The notes under the pieces: generated by a model
Seen by the model: the letters and a program-made list of their open reading frames with translations, nothing else
Database searches by the model: none
Told to the model about the DNA's origin: nothing
Assembly: GCA_022837505.1 (NCBI GenBank)
Contig: JALHFZ010000005.1
Span: 1 to 60,004 of the forward strand
Length of the DNA stretch: 60,004 nt
From: Synergistaceae bacterium
GTDB taxonomy: Bacteria > Synergistota > Synergistia > Synergistales > Aminobacteriaceae
Direction of reading: 5' to 3'
In this document: positions 1-9,301 of the stretch, piece by piece
Position numbering within the stretch: position 1 is the first letter of the stretch
How the letters are laid out: each line of letters starts with the position of its first letter
Made by a program: the position numbers and the translations under genes

Positions 1-74
1 CTGACCGGCTTCGGGCTCGCATAGCTCAGTTTGACAGCGTTCTCCTCGTCATATTTCCGTCTCGTTAAGGACAT
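1..74 (-). pseudogene. IS3-type transposase OrfA, N-terminal fragment cut by window edge
   Basis: Reading the minus strand from an ATG at 74-72 gives 24 residues that begin MSLTRRKYDEE and end near SYASPKPV, still open at the window edge. A good ribosome site (AGGAG) lies just upstream. The basic start followed by a helix-turn-helix-like stretch resembles the OrfA protein of IS3-family elements. Only the first residues are visible, so whether the element is intact beyond the edge cannot be told. The usual phenylalanine-rich linker after DEE looks shortened. Confidence 0.45.
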
Positions 75-395
75 GCACGTAAGGTCTCCTCTCCTTCGGG
101 TTAGACTACCTTAGTCTGCTGTCCGTTATTGTAGCGGAGACCCACCGAACCGGCGTCCGAAAACCGGATTCGAAGTTGTTGCGGCTCAACGCCAGGTATC
201 CGGTTTTACTGTAAACCCGTTACCCTCGTCCGGTGCCGGGAAATCGGGTGAGAAAATCGTTTCTCTGGTCAGGTTGTCGGGAAGTGGTTGTGGGAGATGA
301 CTTCTGTGTTTAATATCAAGCAGTTACGAGGAGCGCGGGCTTTGAGACTGTTTTGCGGTAGGTCGTCGTTCCCTCCACCAATTATAAAAAAGACG
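75..395. other. Non-coding stretch, possible end of the IS element
   Basis: No convincing gene is seen on either strand. The stretch may contain the terminal inverted repeat of the element whose OrfA starts at 74, but no clear partner repeat lies in the window, so this is not claimed. Confidence 0.3.
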
Positions 396-436
396 AACCA
401 GTCCACTAACTGAGGGTTATTGGACTGGTTTTCTTT
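396..436 (+). terminator. Rho-independent, probably bidirectional terminator
   Basis: A perfect 10-bp inverted repeat, AACCAGTCCA (396-405) and TGGACTGGTT (421-430), encloses a 15-nt loop. It is followed by TTCTTTTTT and preceded by an A-rich run that would give a T tail on the other strand. No gene reading into it is intact in the window. Confidence 0.65.
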
Positions 437-684
437 TTTCTATATTACCGGTGTCTTGGCTCGCTGCCAGGGTATCAACCCTGGCTCCAGTATCACTTCT
501 ATTTTCTATAAATTCTTCATGCCATGGTCTGTCATCCTCGTTTTTTGGTCACGCTCTTACTTACCGAAGAGGCTGAGAAAATGTCGTTCCTTTACTGCTC
601 TTTTTTGCTGACTTTCATGGGGTCTGCGTACTAGTCCCAAGCATAACGTATCAGAAAATTTGAAATAAATGATATATATCTTTT

Positions 685-712
685 TTCACCATAAATCGCG
701 AACTGCTATAAT
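685..712 (+). promoter_or_regulatory. Candidate sigma-70 promoter
   Basis: TATAAT at 707-712 is preceded by TGC, an extended -10. TTCACC at 685-690 is a four-of-six match to the -35 box at 16-nt spacing. It points toward the KilA-N pseudogene, about 200 nt downstream. The rest of 437-921 is AT-rich and holds no supported gene. Confidence 0.4.
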
Positions 713-921
713 GAGACTCATAATTATACGTTGGGTACTTTGCGTTCAACAGCTTCCGCGAATTGACGGTGTATCAGTAATTGAGACAAAACAGTAGGGC
801 AATGACACCGGATAATTTACAGAGACGGTCAAAAATGTCCACTAAATCGAACATTAAATTGTAATTATGGATGAAATCGCATCAGTAGCAGAATCTACTT
901 GAGTAAGGAAGCAGGAGCAAA

Positions 922-1591
922 ATGACCGGAAAAAAACTCAAACTGACCGTACAAGGCAGTCAGATCAGCGTTTTTCAAAAAAACGGACAGGATTATATTT
1001 CGTTGACCGATATGGTGCGAGACATTGAAAACGGACTGGCACTGATTGAGAAATGGCTTCGGAACAAAAACACCATAGAGTTCCTGGGTATATGGGAAGA
1101 AATCTACAACCCGGGTTTTAATTCCCCCGAATTCGAGGGAATTAAAAATCAGGCTGGTTTGAACCGCTTCGTCCTTTCGGTTAAGCAATGGGTGGAAAAG
1201 ACCGGCTCGGTTGGGATCATCGCAAAGGCAGGCCGCTATGGCGGTACATATGCTCATAAGGATATCGCCTTTGAATTTGCCTCGTGGATATCTCCTCAAT
1301 TTAAACTCTACCTGATCAAGGAATTTCAGCGACTTAAAGAGCAAGAACTCCGGCACCGATGCAATCAAGGCGAAACTGATTCCGCCCGAGCTGTCATCTC
1401 AACAGATTAATTTTATATATGCCAGTGAGGCGGATCTGCTGAATATGGCACTCTTCGGCAAAACCGCAAAACAATGGCGGGACGAAAAACCTTACCAAGA
1501 TGGCAATATTCGCGACGAAGCCAATGTATCCCAGCTTGTCTGCCTTGCCAACCTCGAAACCCTGAACGCCCATTTCATTCATCAGGGGTGA
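922..1591 (+). pseudogene. KilA-N domain protein, frameshifted
   Basis: The first frame (922-1410) encodes a KilA-N domain, a DNA-binding module of phage and mobile-element proteins. Visible features are ISLTDMVRD, the block around WLRNKNTIEFLGIWEE, and GRYGGTYAHKDIAFEFASWI. After RLKEQE (near 1348) the frame turns into unrelated residues and stops. The genuine continuation is in the +1 frame from about 1352 to the stop at 1589-1591 and contains KLIPPELSSQQINFIYASE and NMALFGKTAKQWRD. Compared with full-length relatives as I remember them, roughly 15-20 codons are missing at the junction, so a small deletion plus frameshift is inferred. A third open stretch (to 1734) may be more of the tail. 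The start has a good AGGAGC site. The product would lack its C-terminal half. Confidence 0.75.
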
Positions 1592-1798
1592 TATTGGAGC
1601 GCCTGCTGAAGGAAGAAGTGAGCAATACGAAAGATGACAACTCGGCCAAGGCGAAAAGCGGCATTATGGGTGAACTTCTGGAATTGCGGAGTCCCGCTTC
1701 AAGTGGAGTATTCCAGGAGAAAAATCAGGCATGAAGCCTGAGCATGAGATTGAATCCTCCACTCGATACCCCATTACAATCCTGAGAGGTGACTGAAG

Positions 1799-2950
1799 AT
1801 GAGCATCACCAAATTTACCGAGGCCAGAGGGAAGTATCCCGTACTTGAAAAATACGCCTATCTCGACACGGCAACGACCGGGTTGATCTCCGAGGAAAGC
1901 TTTAACAGCATGTCGGGCTTTCTCGAAAAGAGGTACCGGGAGGGGATGGATATCCCCGATTACCAGGCAAACTGGAAGTTTGCGGATGACGCACGATCTC
2001 TTGTGGGCGAGGCGATAAACGCCGGTGAAGACGAGATATTCTACGCTGATAACTGCTCGGCCATTCTGAATGTGTTTTCGACCGGTGTGAAGCCGGAAGA
2101 AGGGGCGAATGTCATCACGACGGACCTGTCCTTTCCGTCGACCCCCTATACATGGATGAACCAGGCCGGCAAGGGAATAGAGACGAGGATAGCGAAGTCA
2201 GCGGGCGGGCAGGTTCCCTGGGAAACCCTGATCAGTCTGGTGGATGAAAAGACCTTCGCTCTCTCTCTGTGCGCTGTTGAGAATACAAGCGGCTTTCGCC
2301 ATGACCTGAAGCGGATCGGCACATTCTGCCGGGAAAATAATATTTACCTTGCCGTGGACGCTACTCAGTGCATCGGTGCCCTCGAGATAGACGTACAGGC
2401 CATGAACATAGATTTTCTGGCTGTCTCCAGCTACAAATGGCTCAACAACGTCTTCGGAATCGGCTTCGGATATGTCAGCCGGGAGCTGATGAAGGGGATA
2501 GATCAGCAGTACGCCGGCTGGGTGGGCAACAAAGACCGGTTCGACCATTCAAGAATCCGATTTGACCTCGATGAATCCGCCAGAAGATACGAGATGGGGG
2601 GATTGAACTGGATAGGGCTCCATGGAATGAAGGAGGCCCTTGAAAACTACCTCTCTCTCGGCAAAAAGGAGACGGAGGAATATATTCTCGGCCTGACCCG
2701 CTACCTTTATAAAAAAGTGGAGGATGCAAGGCACATCGGAGTCGTCGGTCCTTTTCAGGAGGAGAACAGGTCGGGAATCACCTATATACAATATCCGCCG
2801 GAGTGGAGGCTGAACGACGGTATTCTGAGGGAAAACGGAATCAGAGCCCACGTCGCCTCAGGAAATCAAATAAGGGTCTCGGTTCATTTTTACAACAACA
2901 CAAGCGACGTTGACAGGCTTTTTGATTTTTTAGATACCTATAAAGGCTGA
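1799..2950 (+). CDS. Class V (PLP-dependent) aminotransferase, cysteine-desulfurase-like fold
   Basis: This 383-residue protein has the fold-type I layout of the class V family. The cofactor-binding Asp and Gln are D187 and Q190 in AVDATQCIG, and the Schiff-base lysine is K213 in SSYKWLNNVFGIGF. No catalytic cysteine of the SufS/IscS type is apparent in the C-terminal third, so a cysteine desulfurase is less likely than a transaminase or lyase. The substrate cannot be read from the sequence. The ribosome site GAGAGGTG precedes the ATG at suitable spacing. A weak promoter (TTGAAT at 1750, TACAAT at 1775) lies upstream. It stands alone between the KilA-N pseudogene and the Wadjet remnant, with no functional link to either. 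Confidence 0.8.
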   Translation: MSITKFTEARGKYPVLEKYAYLDTATTGLISEESFNSMSGFLEKRYREGMDIPDYQANWKFADDARSLVGEAINAGEDEIFYADNCSAILNVFSTGVKPEEGANVITTDLSFPSTPYTWMNQAGKGIETRIAKSAGGQVPWETLISLVDEKTFALSLCAVENTSGFRHDLKRIGTFCRENNIYLAVDATQCIGALEIDVQAMNIDFLAVSSYKWLNNVFGIGFGYVSRELMKGIDQQYAGWVGNKDRFDHSRIRFDLDESARRYEMGGLNWIGLHGMKEALENYLSLGKKETEEYILGLTRYLYKKVEDARHIGVVGPFQEENRSGITYIQYPPEWRLNDGILRENGIRAHVASGNQIRVSVHFYNNTSDVDRLFDFLDTYKG

Positions 2951-3065
2951 AGAACCCTGAAAAGAAATTTTTCTTGAGAGGGAACGTGCCGGGAGAACAG
3001 ATACTTTTTCCCGGGAGGCTGTACCGCAGGCCCTGCACGGCAGCGAGTAAACTGAGGATGACGGC

Positions 3066-6000
3066 ATGACTCTTGACTATTCCACATTAGAAGTTCTCCG
3101 CCGGAACCACCCAGCCTGGCGTCTGTTGTGCGCCAGTCATGCCCCGTTGATAGCCGGTTTTCTCCACCGGGTGTTTATCCTGCCGAATGCGAGGAACCTT
3201 CCCCAGGCCGATCTGGCGGAGAAGCTGGAGGACGAACTCTTCGCTCTCAGAGAACAGCTGGGCGCAGAGGCCTTTCCCGGCACGGCCCAGAGCTATCTGA
3301 ACGACTGGGCCGATAACGAGAAGGGGTGGCTGCGGAAATTCTACCCGCCGGGGACGGACGAGCCTCATTTTGACCTGGCTCCGGCGGCGGAAAAGGCCCT
3401 GGCCTGGCTTGAGGGGTTGACCGAACGAGCCTTTGTCGGCACCGAGTCGCGCCTCCTCACCCTCTTCGAGCTGCTGCGGCAGATGAGCCAGGGGAGTCAG
3501 ACCGACCCCCAGGTGCGGATCGCCGAACTGCAAAAACGCCGCGGCGATATCGACGAGGAAATCGCCCGCATTGAGGCGGGGGATATTCAGTTTTTAGATG
3601 CCACCGCTCTGAAAGACCGTTTTCAGCAGTTCCTTCAGATGGCCCGGGAGCTGCTGGCCGATTTTCGGGAGGTGGAACACAACTTCCGAAAGCTCGACCG
3701 GAGGGTACGCGAACGGATCGCCCTCTGGGAGGGGGCCAAGGGGGCGCTTCTCGAGGAGATCATGGGTGAGCGGGACGCAATCGCCGACTCGGACCAGGGA
3801 AAAAGCTTCCGGGCCTTCTGGGATTTTCTGATGTCCCAATCCCGGCAGGAAGAACTGAGCCGCTTGCTGGAGGAGGTGCTCTCCCTTCCCCCGATCCTTG
3901 CCCTCGGGCCCGAAGCCCGTCTGAAGCGGGTGCACTACGACTGGCTTGAAGCGGGGGAATACACCCAGCGAACTGTGGCCAAGCTCTCCGAACAGCTCCG
4001 CCGCTTTCTTGACGACCAGGCCTGGCTGGAAAACCGGCGCATCATGGATATTCTCCACAGCGTCGAAAATCACGCTCTGGCTTTGCGGGAGGGCTTTCCC
4101 CGGGGGGACTTCATGCCCCTTGACGACACGGCGGCGACTGTCGATCTCCCTTTCGAGAGACCCCTTTATCGGCCGCCCCTTCAGCCCTTCATCACCGGAA
4201 AGGTGCTGGAGGAGGACGAATTTCTTCGCCAGCGGTCTGAGGCCGCGGTGTGGCGGGAACGGGAAGAAGAGGCGGAAGCCCTGGCACAGAACGATCTCAA
4301 TGAGGAGGGTGTCCTCTTCGCCCAGGGACGGGCCGAATACGACCAACTGAAAAAAGAGATCACAGGCTTGAAAGCCCGCCGCAGCAATATCGACGAAAAA
4401 CAGATAGCCCTTCGCCGCCAGCTCTGCCATGGGCTGAATCTGGCAGAAAAAGAGATGCCCTTTGCCGGGGAGCTGCTTCAGGTTCGCCCGGCGGAGCGTG
4501 ACTGGGAGGGGGCCATCGAACGGCTGCTCCGCGGCTTCGGACTGTCCCTTCTTGTTCCGGACCGCCTGTACGGCGAGGTGGCTGAATGGGTCGACCGCAC
4601 CCATTTGAAGGGAAAGCTGGTCTACTTCCGGGTTCGTGAGGGAACCCGCAGCGACCTGCGGTCTCTCCATCCCGATTCCCTTGTGGCCAAAGTGCAGATT
4701 AAGCCCGACTCGCCCTTTTACCGCTGGTTGGAAGGGGAGATCGCCCACCGTTATGATCTGGCCTGCTGTCGTACCCAGGAGCAGTTCCGCCGGGAGGTCC
4801 GGGCAGTCACCCGGACAGGGCAGATAAAGGGGGCAGGGGAGCGCCATGAAAAGGATGACCGGTACCCTCTCGATGATCGCCGCCGCTATGTCCTGGGGTG
4901 GAGCAACGAGGAGAAAATCGCCGCACTGGAGAAGGAAGCCAAAGGGCGGGAGATCTCCCTCGGAGAGCTTGACGGCCGCATCAGAGCCCTTCAGAAGGAA
5001 CAGTCAGCCCTCAGAGAGAGGCTGTCCATCCTCTCGAAACTGGGGGAGTACACTGAGTTTCGGGACCTTGACTGGAGGCCCCTTGCGGTCGATATATCCA
5101 GACTGGAAAAAGAGAAGGAGGAGCTTGAGGCCTCTTCCGATCTGCTCAAAACTCTCACAGCCCGGTTGGCCGACCTCGAAGCCGAGCTGACGGAAACGGA
5201 GCGCCAGCTCAGGGACCGTAACGACAAACGCTCCAAGACCGAACAGAAGATCAGCGACGGAAAAGAGCTGCAGCAGCTCGCACAATCCCTCGTGGCTGAG
5301 GCCCCCGAGGATGCCGGGGGGCGATTTTCTCTGCTGGAGGAGCTGCGGGGGGAAGCCCCCGGAAGTCAGCCGCTCACGGTGGAATCCTGCGACAATCGTG
5401 AACGGGATATGCGCGACTGGCTGCAGACGAAGATCGACGCAGAAGATCACAGGGTAAAGCGGCTGGCTGAAAAGATCATTCGGGGGATGGCCGAATACAA
5501 AAAGGAATGGCCCCTCGAAACCCGGGATGTGGATGTCCATATTGCAGCGGGAACAGAATTCAAAGGGATGCTCGATCAACTCAGGGCTGACGACCTCCCC
5601 CGTTTTGAAGGGCGTTTCAAGGAACTCCTGAATGAGAACACCATCCGGGAGGTGGCGAATTTTCAATCCCAGCTTGCCCGGGAGCGGGAGACCATCAAAG
5701 AGCGCATCGCCCGGATCAACGAATCCCTCACGCGGATCGATTACAATCAGGGGCGCTATATTACCCTTGAGGCCCGGACGAACCTCGACGCCGAGATCCG
5801 TGATTTCCAGGCCGAGCTCCGGGCCTGCACGGAAGGGGCCCTCACAGGGTCGGGGGACGCCCAGTATTCGGAGGCGAAATTTCTTCAGGTCAAACGAATC
5901 ATCGAGCGGTTCCTCGGCCGGGAGGAGCTCTCGGAGCTCGACCGGCGCTGGACATCCAAAGTGACCGACGTGCGCAACTGGTTCGTCTTCGCAGCCAGTG

Positions 6001-6398
6001 AACGCTGGCGGGAGGACGGCAGCGAGTATGAGCATTATGCCGATTCCGGAGGAAAATCAGGGGGCCAGAAGGAAAAACTAGCCTATACGGTCCTTGCGGC
6101 CAGCCTCGCCTATCAGTTCGGTCTGGAATGGGGGGCAGTGCGTTCCCGCTCATTCCGCTTTGTGGCCATCGACGAAGCCTTCGGCCGGGGCTCCGATGAA
6201 TCGGCCAGGTACGGCCTGAAGCTTTTCGCCCTCCTCAATCTTCAGCTTCTGATCGTTACCCCCCTGCAGAAGATCCATATCATCGAGCCCTTTGTCTCAA
6301 GTGTCGGCTTTGTCCACAACGAGGACGGCCGCAGCTCCGTCCTGCGCAACCTGAGCATTGAGGAATACCGGGCCGAGAGGCAAAGGATGCGGAGATGA
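3066..6398 (+). CDS. Fused Wadjet protein: JetA N-terminal part joined to JetC C-terminal part
   Basis: One open frame of 1110 codons holds pieces of two normally separate proteins. Residues 1 to about 378 match the kleisin-like JetA (DUF3375): LRRNHPAWRLL, KGWLRKFYPPGTDEPHFDL, FVGTESRLL, GERDAIADSDQGKSFRAF. From about 385 onward it matches the coiled-coil and C-terminal head of the SMC/MukB-like ATPase JetC: MPFAGELLQVRP, AEWVDRTHLKGKLVYFRVR, the ABC signature SGGKSGGQKEK (994-1004) and Walker B FVAIDEAFGRGS with D1036 and E1037. No Walker A loop exists anywhere; the GKS at 245-247 belongs to JetA. JetB (DUF4194) is absent. In type I Wadjet systems (JetA-B-C-D, anti-plasmid defence) these are separate genes. 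An in-frame deletion between jetA and jetC is inferred. The frame is otherwise free of stops. Its end overlaps jetD by 4 nt. ATPase function is doubtful. Confidence 0.85.
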   Translation: MTLDYSTLEVLRRNHPAWRLLCASHAPLIAGFLHRVFILPNARNLPQADLAEKLEDELFALREQLGAEAFPGTAQSYLNDWADNEKGWLRKFYPPGTDEPHFDLAPAAEKALAWLEGLTERAFVGTESRLLTLFELLRQMSQGSQTDPQVRIAELQKRRGDIDEEIARIEAGDIQFLDATALKDRFQQFLQMARELLADFREVEHNFRKLDRRVRERIALWEGAKGALLEEIMGERDAIADSDQGKSFRAFWDFLMSQSRQEELSRLLEEVLSLPPILALGPEARLKRVHYDWLEAGEYTQRTVAKLSEQLRRFLDDQAWLENRRIMDILHSVENHALALREGFPRGDFMPLDDTAATVDLPFERPLYRPPLQPFITGKVLEEDEFLRQRSEAAVWREREEEAEALAQNDLNEEGVLFAQGRAEYDQLKKEITGLKARRSNIDEKQIALRRQLCHGLNLAEKEMPFAGELLQVRPAERDWEGAIERLLRGFGLSLLVPDRLYGEVAEWVDRTHLKGKLVYFRVREGTRSDLRSLHPDSLVAKVQIKPDSPFYRWLEGEIAHRYDLACCRTQEQFRREVRAVTRTGQIKGAGERHEKDDRYPLDDRRRYVLGWSNEEKIAALEKEAKGREISLGELDGRIRALQKEQSALRERLSILSKLGEYTEFRDLDWRPLAVDISRLEKEKEELEASSDLLKTLTARLADLEAELTETERQLRDRNDKRSKTEQKISDGKELQQLAQSLVAEAPEDAGGRFSLLEELRGEAPGSQPLTVESCDNRERDMRDWLQTKIDAEDHRVKRLAEKIIRGMAEYKKEWPLETRDVDVHIAAGTEFKGMLDQLRADDLPRFEGRFKELLNENTIREVANFQSQLARERETIKERIARINESLTRIDYNQGRYITLEARTNLDAEIRDFQAELRACTEGALTGSGDAQYSEAKFLQVKRIIERFLGREELSELDRRWTSKVTDVRNWFVFAASERWREDGSEYEHYADSGGKSGGQKEKLAYTVLAASLAYQFGLEWGAVRSRSFRFVAIDEAFGRGSDESARYGLKLFALLNLQLLIVTPLQKIHIIEPFVSSVGFVHNEDGRSSVLRNLSIEEYRAERQRMRR

Positions 6399-7570
6399 AG
6401 TGGACGACTCCGGCTGACCTCAGAGCACAGGTGCAAAAACTCTGGGAGCGCGGCCTGCTGCTCGCACCCTTGTCCGGGGGCGAACCGGTCTTTCCCAGGC
6501 GGCTCAGTCTTAAGGCCCCCGCCTCACGGGATCTGAGCGATGGGTTTTCCGAGGCGCGCGGCTGGATTGCCCGATTGTCGAAAGCCTCGGGGCTGTACCG
6601 GATCGTCTGGCGAAGGGTGAACCACCCCGTCCTCGGAGCCAACGAGATCCCTTCGGAAATCTGGATTGATACCCTTGAGGATGGCCTGGAGATGATCGGC
6701 AAAGGCAGGGCGGCGGGGCAGTTTTCGGCCCTGGTCGAACTGACCCGGAAGGAACGCCCCGAAGTGATCCCCTGGCTGGCGAAGCGCCCCCTGCGGGCTT
6801 TGGAATTGGCCGAAGACTGGCCGCGCCTGCTGGCGGTTGCAACATGGCTGCTCAGCCACCCCCGCCCCGGCATCTACCTGCGCCAGATCGATCTGCCGGG
6901 AGTTCATACCAAGCTGATTGAAGGACATCGGGGGGTGCTTGCGGAGCTGCTCGACCTGGTTCTTCCCGGGGAGGCCGTCGACTCCGCCCACAGGGGCGTC
7001 TCCGGTTTCTGCCGCCGCTATGGCTTTCTGGATCGACCGCTGCGAGTGCGCTTCCGTATTCTGGACCCGAACATTGCGCTCCTTCCGGCAGAAGCCGACC
7101 AGGATATCACCCTGACCCAGGACGCCTTTTCCTCCCTTGCGTTGCCGGTAACGAAGGTCTTCATCACCGAAAACGAAATCAACTTTCTGGCCTTTCCGAA
7201 TGTGGATGAGGGGATGGTGATCTTCGGCGGAGGGTACGGCTTTGACAATCTCGCTGACGCCTCCTGGCTGCAGCATAAGGAGCTCTACTATTGGGGGGAT
7301 ATCGATACCCACGGCTTTTGCATCCTCAACCAGCTGCGGGGCTTTTTCCCCCGGGTCACTTCCTTCCTCATGGATAGGCAGACCCTTCTCGACCATCGCT
7401 CCCTCTGGGGAGTTGAAGACCGGCCTGAAAGGGGCACCCTCGGGCGGTTGGACCCGGCTGAATCATCCCTCTACGATGAGCTTCGCCGGAATACCCTGGG
7501 TGACCGCGTTCGCCTTGAGCAGGAGAGGATAGGCTTTGATTTTCTGCGTGAGGTTCTAAAGAATCTGTAG
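6395..7570 (+). CDS. jetD: Wadjet nuclease JetD (DUF3322/DUF2220)
   Basis: This 391-residue protein matches JetD, the topoisomerase-VI-like subunit that cleaves plasmid DNA when the JetABC loop extruder stalls. The N-terminal DUF3322 part carries WTTPADLRAQVQKLWERG and EIPSEIWIDTLEDG. The C-terminal DUF2220 Toprim-like part carries FITENEINFLAFP (metal-binding E259 and/or E261) and the hallmark YYWGDIDTHGFCILNQL with GDIDTHG at 301-307. Length and motifs look complete. The start codon overlaps the stop of the JetA-JetC fusion (ATGA), so the two are co-transcribed. With JetB and half of JetC missing, it is probably a leftover of a disabled system unless it works with partners elsewhere. Confidence 0.88.
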   Translation: MKWTTPADLRAQVQKLWERGLLLAPLSGGEPVFPRRLSLKAPASRDLSDGFSEARGWIARLSKASGLYRIVWRRVNHPVLGANEIPSEIWIDTLEDGLEMIGKGRAAGQFSALVELTRKERPEVIPWLAKRPLRALELAEDWPRLLAVATWLLSHPRPGIYLRQIDLPGVHTKLIEGHRGVLAELLDLVLPGEAVDSAHRGVSGFCRRYGFLDRPLRVRFRILDPNIALLPAEADQDITLTQDAFSSLALPVTKVFITENEINFLAFPNVDEGMVIFGGGYGFDNLADASWLQHKELYYWGDIDTHGFCILNQLRGFFPRVTSFLMDRQTLLDHRSLWGVEDRPERGTLGRLDPAESSLYDELRRNTLGDRVRLEQERIGFDFLREVLKNL

Positions 7571-7719
7571 CCATCTTTTATCCCTCATACATTAAGATTC
7601 AGGCCTGTTGAGCTGATTGGACAAAGGGGTTACGGAAGGGTATTGTTGCTTCAGTTTGAGTTTTCTCAGCGAACAGCTAAGGTTTTGAAGGTATGAAATG
7701 AATAATTATTGAAGGATGA

Positions 7720-8502
7720 GTGAGGATAATGATCGTACACTGGACGGAGCTTACGAAGAACCAATTTGACGATTTGAGGGAAAGTGCTGTTGTGGCGGTG
7801 AATTTTTCCTCCACGGAGCAGCATTCGAACCATCTGCCCGTGGGGACGGACGGCTATATCGGGGAGGAGGTCCTGACGGAGGCGGCCCGGAGAGCGAAGC
7901 ATACTGTCGTACTGATGCCTCCGGTGCGGTACGGCTATTCTCCTCACCATAAATTCGCCCCCGGTTATGTTACCCTCCGCCAGAGGGTACTCACCGATCT
8001 GTGCAAAGACCTGTGCGGATGCGCGGCGGCCAACGGTTTCCGTAAAATGGCTGTCATGAACTCCCACGGAGGAAACACGGCTGCCCTCCACTCGGCGGTG
8101 AACGAGGTGGGGGAAGAGTACGAGGGGAAACTTGATCTGGCCCTCTTCACCTATTGGGACCTCATCGGGGACGCACTGGCCAGGGTGAGGGAATCCCCCA
8201 TGGGGGGGACATCCCATGGGGGAGAGTTTGAGACTTCCCTGATGATGCACCTGAGGCCGGACCTTGTGGTTCCCTCGTTGATTGAGGAGTGCGACCCGGC
8301 GCCGTCCGACCCCTACAACGAGATTGACCTGGCAGGAAAAAAGAAATACATCTCATTCTATACCTTCAACAGGTTCAATGCCTCGGGGCATGTGGGGCAG
8401 CCCCACCTGGCGACCCCTGAGAAGGGGAAGATCTTTTTCGAAGAGGCGGCTCAGGCCGCAGCGGAATTCCTGGATTTCCTTGGGGGAAAACAGCCTGCCT
8501 GA
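7720..8502 (+). CDS. Creatininase-family amidohydrolase
   Basis: This protein of about 260 residues belongs to the creatinine amidohydrolase family, metal-dependent enzymes that hydrolyse cyclic or linear amides. Metal-ligand motifs are visible: SSTEQHSNHLPVGTDGYIG near the N-terminus, MNSHGGNTAAL in the middle and TSHGGEFETSLMMHLRP further on. The start is uncertain. A GTG at 7720 and an in-frame ATG at 7729 share the purine-rich GAAGGATGAGTGAGG region, and the ATG is as likely. The true substrate is unknown; the family also includes enzymes acting on formamidopyrimidines. A TSUP exporter follows 43 nt downstream and may be co-transcribed. Confidence 0.8.
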   Translation: MRIMIVHWTELTKNQFDDLRESAVVAVNFSSTEQHSNHLPVGTDGYIGEEVLTEAARRAKHTVVLMPPVRYGYSPHHKFAPGYVTLRQRVLTDLCKDLCGCAAANGFRKMAVMNSHGGNTAALHSAVNEVGEEYEGKLDLALFTYWDLIGDALARVRESPMGGTSHGGEFETSLMMHLRPDLVVPSLIEECDPAPSDPYNEIDLAGKKKYISFYTFNRFNASGHVGQPHLATPEKGKIFFEEAAQAAAEFLDFLGGKQPA

Positions 8503-8545
8503 GACTGTTCCCAGGCTTCATCTTATGTAAGGACGTGGTAGGTTC

Positions 8546-9301
8546 GTGGATTTTTCGTTATTTTTATGGACAGGGATCTTTTTTGTCGGGATCATTGCGG
8601 GGTTCTTCAACACCATAGGGGGAGGAGGATCTCTGCTCGTCCTTCCCTTTCTTTCATTTCTTGGGATGGATGTGGCCCTTGTCAACGGGACGAACCGGAT
8701 CGCCGTGGTTCTTCAGTGCTTTGCCGGCGCTGAGACCTACCGGAGACAAAACGTCCTTTCCCTGCGGACGGCCCTTCCCCTCGCGGGAATAACAACCCTC
8801 GGCTCAATTCTGGGGACTTTCCTGGCCATCAATATCGATCGTCAGCATCTGAACATTTCCGTTGCGGTACTCATATCCCTCATGGCGGTACTCCTGGTGT
8901 TCAAGCCGAAAATGTGGGAGGAGCAGCATGAGACCCGCCTGTCGAAGAGCGCTATGGTTTCGATTTTCTTCGCCATAGGCATCTACGGAGGGTTTATCCA
9001 GGCCGGGGTCGGGTTTTTCCTCACCTGGGGGCTTGCCCTCGCTGCGGGAACCGACCTGGTCAGGGGAAACGCCATAAAGATGGTGATAGTGGGTCTGTAC
9101 AATATCATCAGCCTGGCGATTTTCTATAAAAACGGCCTCGTGGACATCCCGGTCGGGCTCGTCCTTGCGGCGGGAAGCATGATAGGCGCGGTCATCGGGG
9201 CGAAGTTCGCCGTGGCGAAGGGCAACCGGGTGATCCGGTGGATATTGGCCGTCATGGTAATTTCAAGCGCCGCGAAGATGATCTTTGACGTCTGGAATTG
9301 A
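8546..9301 (+). CDS. TSUP-family (TauE/SafE) membrane transporter
   Basis: This is a 251-residue integral membrane protein with about seven hydrophobic segments. The family-typical N-terminus GIIAGFFNTIGGGGSLLVLP and a repeated second half beginning GIYGGFIQAGVGFFLTWG are both seen. TSUP proteins export sulfite, sulfoacetate or related small anions; the substrate here is unknown. It starts with GTG at 8546 after a weak AAGGA. Its end overlaps the earliest possible start of cbiR, suggesting one transcript with the cobamide genes. Confidence 0.85.
   Translation: MDFSLFLWTGIFFVGIIAGFFNTIGGGGSLLVLPFLSFLGMDVALVNGTNRIAVVLQCFAGAETYRRQNVLSLRTALPLAGITTLGSILGTFLAINIDRQHLNISVAVLISLMAVLLVFKPKMWEEQHETRLSKSAMVSIFFAIGIYGGFIQAGVGFFLTWGLALAAGTDLVRGNAIKMVIVGLYNIISLAIFYKNGLVDIPVGLVLAAGSMIGAVIGAKFAVAKGNRVIRWILAVMVISSAAKMIFDVWN

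Noticed and set aside
361..380. CCTCCACCA, similar to the 3' end of tmRNA and a possible attachment site
   Set aside because: There is no TpsiC arm, no tag-coding frame and no acceptor partner upstream. Nine bases are not enough.
420..611. Open frame of 63 codons after the terminator
   Set aside because: It starts inside the terminator stem, has no ribosome site and no family resemblance. The opposite strand shows equally plausible but short frames.
824..842. GACGGTCAAAAATGTCCAC, reminiscent of IS21-family termini
   Set aside because: Only one copy, with no transposase or helper ATPase gene and no paired end in the window.
3594..6035. Long minus-strand frames opposite the Jet fusion
   Set aside because: They are shadows of the GC-rich plus-strand gene. 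The plus strand has clear domain motifs and the minus frames have none.
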